From Permianibacter fluminis (GTDB lineage: Bacteria > Pseudomonadota > Gammaproteobacteria > Enterobacterales > Permianibacteraceae), in assembly GCF_013179735.1 (NCBI RefSeq), contig NZ_JABMEG010000001.1, positions 1,736,001-1,800,000 of the forward strand: 64,000 nt of DNA, given 5' to 3'. The translations under genes were made by a program, and so were the position numbers. The notes under the pieces were generated by a model, which saw only the letters and a list, made by a program, of their open reading frames with translations, searched no databases and had not been told where the DNA came from. Shown in pieces: positions 9,067-18,374 of the stretch (position 1 is the stretch's first letter; each line of letters starts with the position of its first letter).

Positions 9067-9479
9067 GCAATGCGTTCCTTGATCCGGCGGATGGCCCAGC
9101 CGATGACCGGCACTTGCTCGTAGAGCAGCGCGCCAGCGTCAAAGAAATCGCGGTGCAGGCTGATGCGGTCGGTGAATTCGAGCTCGGTGACGCCGGGCAC
9201 ATGCAAGGTGCGGCCGCCATTGAGCCGCGGATGGGAAATCGACATGGTCCAGCGGATCAACGCCGACTGGTCATCGTGCAATACCCGTTCGAACTGGAAA
9301 TCGCAGTGCCGGACGTTGCTGTACATGCCGGCGAAATAGGCTTTCAGTGCCGGCAGCCCTTCGATGCGGTGGAATGGATCGATAAACAGCACGTTGTCGG
9401 CATAGACACCCGACAACTGATCCAGATTGCCGGCGTGCAGGTTGCGGTACAGGTGCTGAACGTTTGCGACCAAATTCAT
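9063..9479 (-). CDS. NTF2-like/SnoaL-fold protein
   Basis: A small protein (138 residues) of the nuclear transport factor 2-like cone fold: the start (LYRNLHAGNLDQL..VYADNVLFIDPFHRIEG) and the W.M/RD.FD pattern are typical. Family members are enzymes (isomerases, cyclases) or small-molecule binding proteins. The ATG at 9479 is preferred over the GTG at 9485 because a GGAG lies at a workable distance before it. It follows the photolyase gene after about 120 bases and overlaps the SDR start by four. Function unknown; possibly isomerises or binds a product of the lipid pathway. Confidence 0.82.
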   Translation of the reverse strand: MNLVANVQHLYRNLHAGNLDQLSGVYADNVLFIDPFHRIEGLPALKAYFAGMYSNVRHCDFQFERVLHDDQSALIRWTMSISHPRLNGGRTLHVPGVTELEFTDRISLHRDFFDAGALLYEQVPVIGWAIRRIKERIA

Positions 9480-9602
9480 ATCCACTCCAGCATGGTTTTG
9501 TTGGGCTACTGCAGGGATTGACTGCCAGCCAGTGTGCCGTCTTGTGTGGTGCTTATCTAGCCGTGCCAGCGCCGATGCCAGATTGCAACGGCGCGGCCAC
9601 TC

Positions 9603-11012
9603 TCAAAGCGCCAGCTCCTGCTGGTCCTGCCCCATCGGCTGGCCAGACAGTCGTTGAAAATGACCGATTGCCAATGCCCGGCTTTGCTTCAGATCGACCA
9701 TCGGTGCGGGATAGCCACTGCGCTTGCCGGCCAGATGAATGCTGCGCGCCGACTCATTGCCGAGCTCTGGTATCCATGTACGGATAAACACGCCGTCCGG
9801 ATCAAAACGCTGTGCCTGGGTCTCCGGATTGAAGACGCGGAAGTACGGCGCGGCGTCGGTACCGGTGGAGGCACTCCACTGCCAGCCGCCGTTATTCGCG
9901 GCAAATTCGCCGTCGATCAAGTGCTCAAGAAAGTAGCGTTCGCCCCAGCGCCAATCGATGAACAGGTTCTTGGTCAGAAAACTGGCGACAATCATCCGCA
10001 GACGGTTGTGCATCCAGCCGGTTTGGTTCAGACAACGCATGGCGGCATCGACGATCGGGATGCCGGTGCTGCCCTCACACCAGAGTTGAAATGCTGCTTT
10101 GTCGTAAGACCAGGGCAGCAAGTCGGTATCGGGTTTGAACGGCTTGCCTTTCGAGAGCCGTGGGATCTGCGCCATCAAATGCTGATAGAACTCACGCCAC
10201 AACAGTTCATTGCGAAAGCCGGCACTGCCTTCGCTCGGTACCGCTGCCGCGGCTTGCCAGACTTGTCGTGGCGACAGCACGCCGAGCATCAAATACGGTG
10301 ACAATCGACTGGTGCCGGCGTGATCGGGCCGGTCGCGCTCATCACGGTAATCGCCGATTGCCGTTTTGCAGAAACTCAGCAAGCGGCGCATGGCCGCCTG
10401 CTCACCGACGGGCCAGGCATCGCGGTCAAACGCCGCTTCGCCAGCAAAATGGTCGGGGACGGGATCGGCAGTGAGGGCATTGACCGGCTGCTTTTTCGGC
10501 GCCGGCAAGACGCCGATATTGGCCGGCAACCGCGCTTCGCAAGCACGTTTGAACGGTGTGTAAACGGTGTAGGGCTGCTGGGCTGCCGAGGTCAACACGC
10601 TGCCCGGCGGCAGCAACAGGTGATCGCAATAGCGATGGACGGCAATGCCGCATTTTTGCGCGCCGATCAGCAGGCGCTGATCCCGGTCCTGCTCGTGCAC
10701 GCCGTATTCGTCGTTTATATACAGCTCGCTGACGGCATGGGCTTGGGCAAAGGCCAAGACGTCTTCAGCCTGGCCGACAACGTGTCGACTCTGCAGCAGT
10801 TTGAGCGGTATGCCGAGCGCTGCCAGCCCGCGTGCCAGCTCCTGCAAATGGGCCCGGACAAACGCCCGCTTCATCGGCGCCCAGAGATGTCGCTGCCACT
10901 GTGATTCGCTCAGGACGTACAGGGCGGTAACTGGACCATCGCCGGTGCAGGCAGCGTGCAGGGCGCTGTTGTCGGCGATGCGCAAATCGTGACGAAACCA
11001 GACCAGCTTCAT
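9603..11012 (-). CDS. phrB: deoxyribodipyrimidine photolyase (CPD photolyase)
   Basis: Light-driven repair of UV-induced pyrimidine dimers using FAD and an antenna chromophore. The 469-residue length is normal. Visible are the N-terminal antenna domain start (LVWFRHDLRIADNSAL), the FAD-binding region (GTSRLSPYLMLGVLS, NELLWREFY), and the C-terminal blocks GWMHNRLRM, FLTKNLFIDWRWGE and the NGGWQWSASTGTD segment that marks CPD photolyases. It is the first gene of the leftward operon. The upstream region holds a candidate extracytoplasmic-function sigma promoter, so light or singlet-oxygen control is likely. Confidence 0.95.
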   Translation of the reverse strand: MKLVWFRHDLRIADNSALHAACTGDGPVTALYVLSESQWQRHLWAPMKRAFVRAHLQELARGLAALGIPLKLLQSRHVVGQAEDVLAFAQAHAVSELYINDEYGVHEQDRDQRLLIGAQKCGIAVHRYCDHLLLPPGSVLTSAAQQPYTVYTPFKRACEARLPANIGVLPAPKKQPVNALTADPVPDHFAGEAAFDRDAWPVGEQAAMRRLLSFCKTAIGDYRDERDRPDHAGTSRLSPYLMLGVLSPRQVWQAAAAVPSEGSAGFRNELLWREFYQHLMAQIPRLSKGKPFKPDTDLLPWSYDKAAFQLWCEGSTGIPIVDAAMRCLNQTGWMHNRLRMIVASFLTKNLFIDWRWGERYFLEHLIDGEFAANNGGWQWSASTGTDAAPYFRVFNPETQAQRFDPDGVFIRTWIPELGNESARSIHLAGKRSGYPAPMVDLKQSRALAIGHFQRLSGQPMGQDQQELAL

Positions 11013-11110
11013 TTGTTCTGCTCTTCGGTTAATCGGACGGCGGTAACGGCCGCCGTCCGCAGTGGCCAGCTGGGTAGAAATCGACCGCCACAGATTGCAT
11101 CCAAGGTTGG

Positions 11111-11139
11111 TTATACGAGAGCCAACGGCGACTGGATCA
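11111..11139 (-). promoter_or_regulatory. candidate ECF11 (RpoE/ChrR-type) promoter of the photolyase operon
   Basis: Reading leftward there is TGATCC (11139-11134), a 16-base spacer and CGTATAA (11117-11111), about 100 bases before the photolyase ATG. This resembles the -35/-10 pattern reported for singlet-oxygen sigma factors of the RpoE/ChrR group, whose conserved targets include photolyase and cfa-like genes. It is a by-eye match with no transcript data. The roughly 185-base region also has to hold the promoter of the divergent hydroxylase gene. Confidence 0.6.
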
Positions 11140-11197
11140 GACCCTGCTATCTGTTATCGTGACGGCCTTGTTTGAACACGCTTGCCGATATCCATTC

Positions 11198-12505
11198 ATG
11201 GCTCAGACTCCCGCCATCACCGCCGCCAACCGGCCCTTTGCCCGCCTGCTGGCCGAACAGGGGCAGCTGGAAAAAGCGGCGTACTTGTATTCGGCCCTGT
11301 TTGCCAACGATGCCGCTGATACCGAGGCCGCATTGTTTCTGTACCGCCGCGCGCAGCGGGCAGAACGCTGGCCGGAGGCACGCAATATTCTGGAGCGTGC
11401 GGTTGCTGCGGCGCCCACACAGGCGGAGCTGTGGTCGCAATTGGCGATGCTGCGTGATCATCAAGGTGATTTGGCCGGTGCGGCGGACGCCTTTGCTCAG
11501 GCCTGCCGGTTGCGGCCCGAGGATTTTGTCGCGCGACTGTTATGGGGCCATGTTGAAGAGCGGCGCAAGCGGCCGCGAGCCGCGCTCAGTCATTACTTTC
11601 AGGCCATCAGTGCCGCCCAACAGCAGCAGGAGTGGCGCGACCCGGCAACGACGCCAGCCAATTTGCGACCGCTCGTCGAGCATGCCATTCGTTATGTCGA
11701 CAATCAAAGGCTGGCGATTTTCAGCCAACTGCTGACGCCGCTGGAAACCCAATACGGCCGCGATGCGCTCAAGCGCGTTCATGACTGTGTTGCGATGTAC
11801 CTGCACCGGATCCCGCTGCAATACGGCGACAGCAGGCAGAAGCCGACGTTTCTGTATTTCCCCGGCTTGCCGCCAGAGCCGGTCTTCTCCCGCGAGCGCT
11901 TTCCTTGGCTGGAACAGTTCGAGGCCCAGGCCGACACCATTCGCGCCGAAATGCAGGCCATCCTGAATACCGACGCGGCGAACGAGCCGTTTCACCGCTA
12001 TGAACGCCCGGAGCAGGGCGCGCATCTGATCCATGCCGGTCATGGCAAGCCGGCCTGGAATGCGTTTTTCTTTTTCCGGCACGGTCAGCGCATCGAAGCC
12101 AATCATCAGCGCTGCCCGCAGACGTCGGCTGTGCTGGCCGGTCTGCCGTTGGTGCACATTCGCGATCACGGCCCGGAGGTGTGCTTTTCGGTGCTGACCG
12201 CCGGCACCCATATCCTGCCGCACCGTGGCGTGACCAATATCCGCTCGGTATTGCATCTGGCGCTACAAATTCCCGCCCATTGTGCGTTGAACCTGATCGG
12301 CATAGAGGAAGTGCATTGGCACGCCGGCAAAGCCTTTGTGTTTGATGACTGCTACGAGCACGAGGCCTGGAATCGCAGCGACCAGACCCGGGTGATTCTG
12401 CTCGGCGATATCTGGAATCCGCATTTGCAGGAGGTCGAGCGGGCAGCGCTGACTGACCTGATTGGTGCAATCGGGGATATTCATGAGGATCAATGGCAGG
12501 AATAA
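11198..12505 (+). CDS. TPR-containing aspartyl/asparaginyl beta-hydroxylase family dioxygenase
   Basis: A 435-residue Fe(II)/2-oxoglutarate dioxygenase of the AspH type. The N-terminal half is helical with TPR-like repeats (about 20-140: AEQGQLEKAAYLY, AERWPEARNILERAV, GDLAGAADAFAQA). The C-terminal half holds the catalytic core: ILPHRGVTNIR (first metal His and co-substrate Arg), then HWHAGKAFVFDD and YEHEAWN (second His region). The ATG at 11198 is preferred to the GTG at 11159 because it starts the protein-like sequence and leaves the divergent promoter region free. Known relatives hydroxylate protein or lipid-linked substrates; the target here is unknown. It diverges from the photolyase operon and ends at a strong terminator. 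Confidence 0.85.
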   Translation: MAQTPAITAANRPFARLLAEQGQLEKAAYLYSALFANDAADTEAALFLYRRAQRAERWPEARNILERAVAAAPTQAELWSQLAMLRDHQGDLAGAADAFAQACRLRPEDFVARLLWGHVEERRKRPRAALSHYFQAISAAQQQQEWRDPATTPANLRPLVEHAIRYVDNQRLAIFSQLLTPLETQYGRDALKRVHDCVAMYLHRIPLQYGDSRQKPTFLYFPGLPPEPVFSRERFPWLEQFEAQADTIRAEMQAILNTDAANEPFHRYERPEQGAHLIHAGHGKPAWNAFFFFRHGQRIEANHQRCPQTSAVLAGLPLVHIRDHGPEVCFSVLTAGTHILPHRGVTNIRSVLHLALQIPAHCALNLIGIEEVHWHAGKAFVFDDCYEHEAWNRSDQTRVILLGDIWNPHLQEVERAALTDLIGAIGDIHEDQWQE

Positions 12506-12543
12506 GTCAGCTTCGCTATTGAATTCCATTTCTGGCAGCAACA

Positions 12544-12570
12544 AAAACGGCACCCGAAGGTGCCGTTTTT
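12544..12570. terminator. bidirectional intrinsic terminator
   Basis: Perfect inverted repeat with stem AAAACGGCACC/GGTGCCGTTTT and a tiny CGAA loop, so each strand ends in a T run. It lies between the converging hydroxylase and TonB-receptor genes and can stop transcription from both. Confidence 0.9.
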
Positions 12571-12584
12571 GCCTTGCCGTAGAT

Positions 12585-15440
12585 TTACTCGCGATAAGCC
12601 AGTTGGACATAGAAGAACCGACCCGGCAGATCGTAGGTGCCGGCGTCATAGCCATTCAATGTGCAGCTGTAGCAGGTCGGAGCATCTTCATCGAGCACGT
12701 TGTTGATGCCGACGTTCAGGCGCAGACCCTTGACGGCGAACAGATCCGCCAAACCGAACTGCAGGTCGTTATACATCGTGGCATCCAGCGTGTTGCTGTT
12801 GTTGACGCAACCCACTTGCTCTGGTGTCGACGAGTCGCAAACTTCCTTGACCGAGTCGATGTAGCGAATGGTCCAGCCAATGTTCATGTCACCCATTGTC
12901 CAGTCGGTTTGCACATTTGACTGAATTTCCGGAATGGCACTGTCGGACACTTCTATGCCAACCTGGCGCGGAATAGGCGAACCATTCTCATCCAGTTCGG
13001 TGTAGTCATCGACATAAGTCGTCGCCCAGTTCACCTTGAAGTCACCAATGCCCGTGTTCAGCGCCCAGACAATCCGGAAGTCGTAACCGCTGGTTTCGAC
13101 TGAGCCGACGTTGGCAGCCAATGCCGAGATATTGCTGATCTGGCCGGTAATGTTACGGGTGTAGTTTGCGCAGTATGCGGAAACGCCATCATTGATGCAG
13201 CGGTCTACGATGTTCTGCGGATCCTGGCCTTGAACAGCGCCGTCGATTTCATGCTTGTAGTAAGTCAGCTCGAAATCAATGCGGTTGGCCCAGCTCAAGT
13301 CACGTGCCCAGTTTGGCGAATACACTGCGCCGGCGGTTGTACTCTTCGACTCTTCTGGCTCCAGATCCGGGTTGCCGCCGGTAGTAGTGGTGATCTGCGG
13401 ATCGATCTGGGTAAAGCCGTCCGGCACGCCATCAGCAACGCAGGCAATTTCCAGCGCATTGCTGTTGAAGCCATCGCTGCCATCGACGGCGCCGTCGCAA
13501 GGATCGGTGACGGTGGCGCCGAATTGGCCAGTTCCAAACATTTCGCCAATAAATGGGGCGCGGAAGCCTTCCGAGTAGGACGCACGAATGAGCAGGTCAT
13601 CCATGACGTTCCATTTAGCGGATATTTTGCCGTTGGTGGTCGAACCAAAGGTTGAGTAGTCCGAACGACGGATAGCCGGGTTCAACTCAAGGTTTTCGGT
13701 AATCGGGATACGCAGTTCGGCATAAACTTCTTTGACGTCGTAACTACCGCTGGTGTAAATGGCAATGGAGTCGTTTGATTCACCGGTCGCGCGAACTTGG
13801 TCCGGGTTAAACGTACCACCAGTTTTTCTGTACTCAAACCCGGCCGCGAAGCCAACTGCGCCAGCCGGCATTTCAAACAAGTTGCCACTCAAGTTGGCGC
13901 TGACGGCATGCAATGTCTGCTCGCTGGAGTCCTTGGTATCCATCTGAATCCAGTTCAGCATATCGCGCGTGATGGTACCCTGGCCGTTCGCACCCATACC
14001 GCCAAACAGATTCAGTGGTACGCAGCCAGTGGTCGCCAAGCAGACGTCCGGATCCCCAAGCGCAATTTGAATTTTGCGCAAGTTGAAGCTGTTGAAAAAG
14101 TCTTGCTCAGCCCGGTTCGACGAAGCGATGTAATTCAAATCCCAGTCGTAGTCGCCGAACGAGCCTTTGAAACCAGTATTGAAATAGAACGTGTCAACGT
14201 GCTGTTCAAACACCCGCGGACCACCTTCAAGCGGACGACGACGCAAATCGTTGAAGTTGACGCCGGGGACCAGATCGATGCCGAACGGGTTATAGGGGTT
14301 CAGTGCCGAAATGACGATCTGGCTGGAAAGGCCATCACCATTGACACCCAAACTAATCGGCTCTGGCGCTGCCTGGTTGGCGGATTCGCGAGTGTTATAC
14401 AACGCCTTCATATACCACTGCGTTGTTGACGATAGTTCGTAGGTCAACGAAGTGAAGATACTCTTGCGTTTGTTCGGGGTCAGCAGAAGGTTGTAAGGCG
14501 CGTAGTTGAAGAAGTCGTAACCTTCCGAGCCGAAATCATGATACGAGCCGCCAAACGGGTCATTGGGGTCCCAGGAAATGTTTCCGGTTCCACGATCGAG
14601 GCCCAACGCAAAGTAATCACCGGCACATGAGCCCAGTTGATCCGGATCGGCAATGTTCGGGTCGCAGAAGTTGAAGTAGCCTTGATAGCCACGAGAGCTG
14701 TCTGCACCATAAGTAGTGCGGGAAATCGCCCGATCACCGGAGCTGATTTCTTTCTGATTGTTGTACGAAGCAGAGAACACGGCGTGGAATTTGTCGTTAC
14801 CGCCACCGATGGTGATTTCCGCTTTTTCGGTTTCGCCGTCACCTTTGTCGTATTGGCCGTAGTAGGTTTGAATATCCAGGCCATCAAAGTCTTTACGGGT
14901 GATGACGTTGACAACGCCAGCGATGGCGTCAGAGCCGTAAATTGACGAAGCACCGTCTTCCAGCACTTCGATACGCTCGACAATTGCCATTGGAATGGTG
15001 TTCAGGTCAACCGCGCCGGCAACACCGGAACCTGATGATTCGTTTACCCAGCGTTGGCCATCAACCAGCACCAGCACGCGCTTGGAGCCGAGGTGACGCA
15101 AGTCGACTTGTGCCGAGCCGGCGCCAATGCCGCCGTTGTCCGGCGGATAACCGAAGTTACCCGATGAGTTGAACTTGCCGTTCAGCGCTTTACCACCGGT
15201 GGTCAGTTGCTGCAGCACTTCACCGATCGAGGTGACACCGGCCTTTTCCAAGGTTTCCCGTGTCAGGGTCATCACCGGGGCCGCGCCTTCGGTATCCGTC
15301 CGCTTGATCCGCGAACCGGTAATTTCAACGCGTTCAGCTTGTTCTTGGGTTTCGTCGGCCGCGAAGGCCAGGGTGGGGAGTAATGATGCGCCGCACGCGG
15401 CGAGCAGGGCGGTGGACAGCCTGGACATTTTCATTTTCAT
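12585..15440 (-). CDS. TonB-dependent outer-membrane receptor
   Basis: A 951-residue outer-membrane transporter driven by TonB/ExbBD. A signal peptide (cleavage after LAFA, about residue 27) is followed by a TonB-box-like stretch ([10 protein letters not shown]), a plug domain (about 45-190: [49 protein letters not shown]) and a long beta barrel ending in an aromatic-rich strand. This subtype, with GSRIKR and GYPPDNGG in the plug, belongs to the large receptors found in xanthomonads and alteromonads for peptides, sugars or metal complexes. The substrate cannot be read from sequence. GGAG lies just before the ATG. The gene stands alone, with a long leader and glyA behind it. Confidence 0.93.
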   Translation of the reverse strand: MKMKMSRLSTALLAACGASLLPTLAFAADETQEQAERVEITGSRIKRTDTEGAAPVMTLTRETLEKAGVTSIGEVLQQLTTGGKALNGKFNSSGNFGYPPDNGGIGAGSAQVDLRHLGSKRVLVLVDGQRWVNESSGSGVAGAVDLNTIPMAIVERIEVLEDGASSIYGSDAIAGVVNVITRKDFDGLDIQTYYGQYDKGDGETEKAEITIGGGNDKFHAVFSASYNNQKEISSGDRAISRTTYGADSSRGYQGYFNFCDPNIADPDQLGSCAGDYFALGLDRGTGNISWDPNDPFGGSYHDFGSEGYDFFNYAPYNLLLTPNKRKSIFTSLTYELSSTTQWYMKALYNTRESANQAAPEPISLGVNGDGLSSQIVISALNPYNPFGIDLVPGVNFNDLRRRPLEGGPRVFEQHVDTFYFNTGFKGSFGDYDWDLNYIASSNRAEQDFFNSFNLRKIQIALGDPDVCLATTGCVPLNLFGGMGANGQGTITRDMLNWIQMDTKDSSEQTLHAVSANLSGNLFEMPAGAVGFAAGFEYRKTGGTFNPDQVRATGESNDSIAIYTSGSYDVKEVYAELRIPITENLELNPAIRRSDYSTFGSTTNGKISAKWNVMDDLLIRASYSEGFRAPFIGEMFGTGQFGATVTDPCDGAVDGSDGFNSNALEIACVADGVPDGFTQIDPQITTTTGGNPDLEPEESKSTTAGAVYSPNWARDLSWANRIDFELTYYKHEIDGAVQGQDPQNIVDRCINDGVSAYCANYTRNITGQISNISALAANVGSVETSGYDFRIVWALNTGIGDFKVNWATTYVDDYTELDENGSPIPRQVGIEVSDSAIPEIQSNVQTDWTMGDMNIGWTIRYIDSVKEVCDSSTPEQVGCVNNSNTLDATMYNDLQFGLADLFAVKGLRLNVGINNVLDEDAPTCYSCTLNGYDAGTYDLPGRFFYVQLAYRE

Positions 15441-15786
15441 GTTTGCTCCGTTTGCAGGGTTCTAGCGTTTTCACGTCTTTTTTTCACCCTCCATGGAAGG
15501 AGGGTGTGCCTTCAGATGTCAGGAACATCTTTGGCCCCGGACTGCATTCCTCGGGCTACAACACTTCTTCTTTTTCACTGCGGTGCGCAGGCCCGCTCCT
15601 TAATCGGGACTGCTGGTCCGGCTTGGCCGCCGGGGTGTATCTCCTTACATGGCCAAACGTCATGACGCCCGAGGCTACGCCGGCGCCGATTTGCTGGCAA
15701 GTGTGCCAGTTGTAAGCTGCTGTTCGGCCATCCAATCGAGTACAATGCGCGCTCATTTTTTGCCCACCCCATCCGGTAACCGAACC
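15441..15786. other. 346-base divergent region between the TonB receptor and glyA
   Basis: No convincing gene. It carries a GC-rich hairpin of the CACCCTCC/GGAGGGTG type (about 15487-15508), with the T run on its 5' side only, and a decayed palindrome around 15537-15560 (CCCGGACTGC...CTCGGGCTAC) resembling dispersed repeats. A TACAAT -10-like box lies at 15741-15746 for glyA, with no good -35. No riboswitch class could be recognised, although the receptor leader is long enough to hold one. Confidence 0.5.
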
Positions 15787-17040
15787 ATGCTGCGCAACCC
15801 CGCTACCCTGGCCCAATACGACGCCGAACTCTGGTCGGCGATGGAACACGAACGCCATCGTCAGGAAGAGCACATCGAACTGATCGCCTCCGAGAACTAC
15901 ACCAGCGCCCGGGTCATGGCGGCGCAGGGCTCGGTGCTGACCAACAAGTACGCGGAAGGGTATCCGGGCAAGCGCTACTACGGCGGCTGCGAATACGTCG
16001 ACGTGGCCGAGCAACTGGCCATCGACCGGGTCAAGCAGCTGTTTGGTGCCGATTACGCCAACGTCCAGCCCCACTCCGGCTCGCAGGCCAACTCGGCCGT
16101 GTACATGGCGCTGCTGAATCCGGGCGACACCGTGCTCGGCATGTCGCTGGCCCACGGCGGTCACCTGACCCACGGCTCGCCGGTCAACTTCTCCGGCAAG
16201 CTCTACAAGAGCGTGCAGTACGGCCTGACCGCAGCCGGTTACATCGATTACGACCACGCCGAAGCGCTGGCCCTCGAGCACAAGCCGAAGATGATCCTCG
16301 GCGGCTTCTCGGCCTATTCGCGGGTTGTTGATTGGAAGCGGCTGCGCGAGATTGCCGACAAAGTGGGCGCTTACTTTATGGTCGACATGGCGCACGTCGC
16401 GGGCCTCGTCGCCGCCGGTGAATACCCGAACCCGGTTCCGTATGCCGACGTGGTGACCTCGACCACCCACAAGACCCTGCGCGGTCCGCGCGGCGGCGTG
16501 ATCCTCGCCAAGGCCAATCCGGAGCTCGAGAAGAAATTCCAGAGCGCGGTGTTCCCGGGCGGCCAGGGCGGCCCGCTGATGCATGTCATCGCCGGCAAGG
16601 CCGTGGCTTTCAAGGAGGCGCTGGAGCCGGAATTCAAGACCTACCAGAAACAGGTCGTCGTCAACGCCAAGGCCATGGCCAAGGTGTTCATGGACCGCGG
16701 TTACGACATCGTCTCCGGCGGCACCGACAACCACCTGATGCTGGTCAGCCTCATTGCCAAGGACCTGTCCGGCAAAGACGCCGACGCCGCCCTCGGCCGC
16801 GCCAACATCACCGTCAACAAGAACTCGGTGCCGAACGACCCGCGCACCCCGTTCGTCACCTCGGGCATCCGCGTCGGCACCCCGGCCATCACCACCCGCG
16901 GCTTCAAGGAAGCCGAGACCGTGCAACTGACCGGCTGGATCTGCGACATTTTGGATGACGTGACCAATGAGGCGACCATCGCCCGGGTCAAGGCCGAAGT
17001 GCTCAAACTGACCGCACGCTTCCCGGTTTACGGCAGCTAA
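15787..17040 (+). CDS. glyA: serine hydroxymethyltransferase
   Basis: PLP enzyme that converts serine plus tetrahydrofolate to glycine plus 5,10-methylene-THF, the main source of one-carbon units. The 417-residue product aligns almost end to end with E. coli GlyA from memory ([44 protein letters not shown]). The PLP lysine is in [12 protein letters not shown] (Lys229). The ATG at 15787 is chosen because the protein matches the family from its first residues; the frame open to 15649 has no similarity. Codon choice is strongly biased, as expected of a highly expressed gene. A terminator follows directly. Confidence 0.98.
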   Translation: MLRNPATLAQYDAELWSAMEHERHRQEEHIELIASENYTSARVMAAQGSVLTNKYAEGYPGKRYYGGCEYVDVAEQLAIDRVKQLFGADYANVQPHSGSQANSAVYMALLNPGDTVLGMSLAHGGHLTHGSPVNFSGKLYKSVQYGLTAAGYIDYDHAEALALEHKPKMILGGFSAYSRVVDWKRLREIADKVGAYFMVDMAHVAGLVAAGEYPNPVPYADVVTSTTHKTLRGPRGGVILAKANPELEKKFQSAVFPGGQGGPLMHVIAGKAVAFKEALEPEFKTYQKQVVVNAKAMAKVFMDRGYDIVSGGTDNHLMLVSLIAKDLSGKDADAALGRANITVNKNSVPNDPRTPFVTSGIRVGTPAITTRGFKEAETVQLTGWICDILDDVTNEATIARVKAEVLKLTARFPVYGS

Positions 17041-17063
17041 GTCACGGCGTTGTACTGAACTGA

Positions 17064-17095
17064 CAAACCCCCGCTTCGGCGGGGTTTTGTTTTTG
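17064..17095 (+). terminator. intrinsic terminator of glyA
   Basis: Stem AACCCCGC/GCGGGGTT with a CTTCG-type loop, followed by TTTTGTTTTTG, 25 bases after the glyA stop. Confidence 0.9.
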
Positions 17096-17256
17096 TTTGG
17101 GATTGCTGTAGGTATCGGTGCGGCGTGAGCCAGATCGCATGGCCTGCAGCAGCCTTTCGACAAAGCCCCCACCCCAGCCCGCCCGGCCGCCAACGGAGTT
17201 GGCGTCGTTCGGTCGGCAAGGTCATCAACTGTGACGACCTTGAATTCCCGATCTCA

Positions 17257-17322
17257 CCCCCCTGGCAGGGGAGGGAACCGTACCGTTCCTCCCCCTGCCA
17301 GGGGGGAGGTTAGGAGGGGGGC
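17257..17322. repeat. C/G-rich palindromic dispersed repeat
   Basis: Two arms of about 21 bases (CCCCCCTGGCAGGGG... and its near-perfect inverse) around a short centre, followed by AGGTTAGGAGGGGGG. A half copy of the same type occurs at 34482-34519. It lies in the 416-base gap between glyA and nrdR; I see no gene in the rest of that gap. Confidence 0.75.
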
Positions 17323-17456
17323 TTTGCCGCTCCCAAGCCCCGACTCACCCCAACCGCTAGTAATCGCCCGTTCCCCAGCCCCCATCCCTTCGCTTTCCCG
17401 CCCCAAACCGTTAACCTGCTCCCCAGCCAAAACATCCTTCCCACAAGAGGACAGCC

Positions 17457-17912
17457 ATGCACTGCCCGTTCTGCTCCGCTGACGACACCAAAGTGATCGA
17501 TTCCCGTCTGGTAACGGATGGCACGCAAGTAAGGCGCCGGCGCGAATGCACGCAATGCAGCGAACGCTTCACCACCTTCGAAACCGCCGAGCTGGTCATG
17601 CCGCGCATCGTCAAGAACGATGGCAGTCGGCAGCCGTTCGATGAAAACAAACTGCGCGCCGGCATGATGCGGGCGGTTGAAAAGCGCCCGGTTTCGGTCG
17701 AGCAAATCGAAGAGGCCATCGGCCACCTGATGTCCAAGCTGCGCGCCACCGGCGAACGCGAAGTGCAATCGAAAGTGCTCGGCGAGCTGGTCATGGCCGA
17801 ACTGCGCAAACTCGATGAAGTGGCGTTTGTCCGCTTTGCCTCGGTCTATCGCCGGTTTCAGGATGTGCAGGAGTTTCGCGACGAGATTGCGAAGTTGCAG
17901 AAAGGCGATTGA
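17457..17912 (+). CDS. nrdR: transcriptional repressor NrdR
   Basis: Zinc-ribbon plus ATP-cone repressor of ribonucleotide reductase genes; it senses ATP/dATP and binds NrdR boxes. The 151-residue length is standard. The N-terminal zinc ribbon is intact (Cys3, Cys6, Cys31, Cys34), followed by RFTTFE and the ATP-cone ([15 protein letters not shown]) and the end block [22 protein letters not shown] precedes the ATG. The glyA-nrdR-ribD order is a common gammaproteobacterial arrangement, here widened by repeats and one extra small gene. Confidence 0.97.
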   Translation: MHCPFCSADDTKVIDSRLVTDGTQVRRRRECTQCSERFTTFETAELVMPRIVKNDGSRQPFDENKLRAGMMRAVEKRPVSVEQIEEAIGHLMSKLRATGEREVQSKVLGELVMAELRKLDEVAFVRFASVYRRFQDVQEFRDEIAKLQKGD

Positions 17913-17960
17913 TGGGTATGCAGCGCGATTTTCGATTCGAACTCTAATGATGACGAAATC

Positions 17961-18374
17961 ATGAACTACGCCCCGACACTCTATCTTCTGCTGCTGCTAA
18001 CTCCGTTCATTGTCCTTTTTTTTATCAAGAAATCACGCAATGGATACGCAAGGTTGGTTATCTCGGCGCTCTTGTCTGCAGCATTTATGAGTGGCGTCGT
18101 AATTGTCAATTGGTTTGGCTATGACTTCTACCTAGAACAGAGAATTGCGCCTTTGGATAGAAACGGTGATGGCATCTGGACGCCAGAAGAAGAGGCTACT
18201 TGGACAGAGGAAGACAGAAAGGCCTTGAGTGCACATTTAAGTGACGGTGGTCGAAATGTTTTCAGTGTTTTCATCTTCCCCATCTTTTCAGTGGTTTACT
18301 CTTGTATTGCTGTAATGGCTTGTTGGGGTGTGCAAAGGTTCTTGATAAGTATTAAGTCGCGCAGGTTGGGCTAA
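17961..18374 (+). CDS. hypothetical membrane protein with an EF-hand-like loop
   Basis: A 137-residue protein I do not recognise. It has two N-terminal hydrophobic helices (about 6-22 and 31-50), a soluble stretch carrying a near-perfect calcium-loop motif (DRNGDGIWTPEE, about 72-83), and a C-terminal helix (about 103-127). Base composition and codon use are clearly AT-richer than in nrdR or ribD, suggesting acquisition. The last codons and the stop lie inside a dispersed palindromic repeat starting at 18363, so the C-terminus may be derived from the repeat or truncated by it. No strong ribosome-binding site is visible before the ATG. Confidence 0.6.
   Translation: MNYAPTLYLLLLLTPFIVLFFIKKSRNGYARLVISALLSAAFMSGVVIVNWFGYDFYLEQRIAPLDRNGDGIWTPEEEATWTEEDRKALSAHLSDGGRNVFSVFIFPIFSVVYSCIAVMACWGVQRFLISIKSRRLG

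Noticed and set aside
15487-15508. CACCCTCC/GGAGGGTG hairpin as a terminator
   Set aside because: The T run is on the 5' side of the stem on the plus strand and becomes an A run after the stem on the minus strand, so it cannot end transcription in either direction.
15556-17193. A 545-codon minus-strand frame over glyA
   Set aside because: Same effect: it lies antisense to a highly biased gene, and the translation is low-complexity His/Val/Arg-rich.
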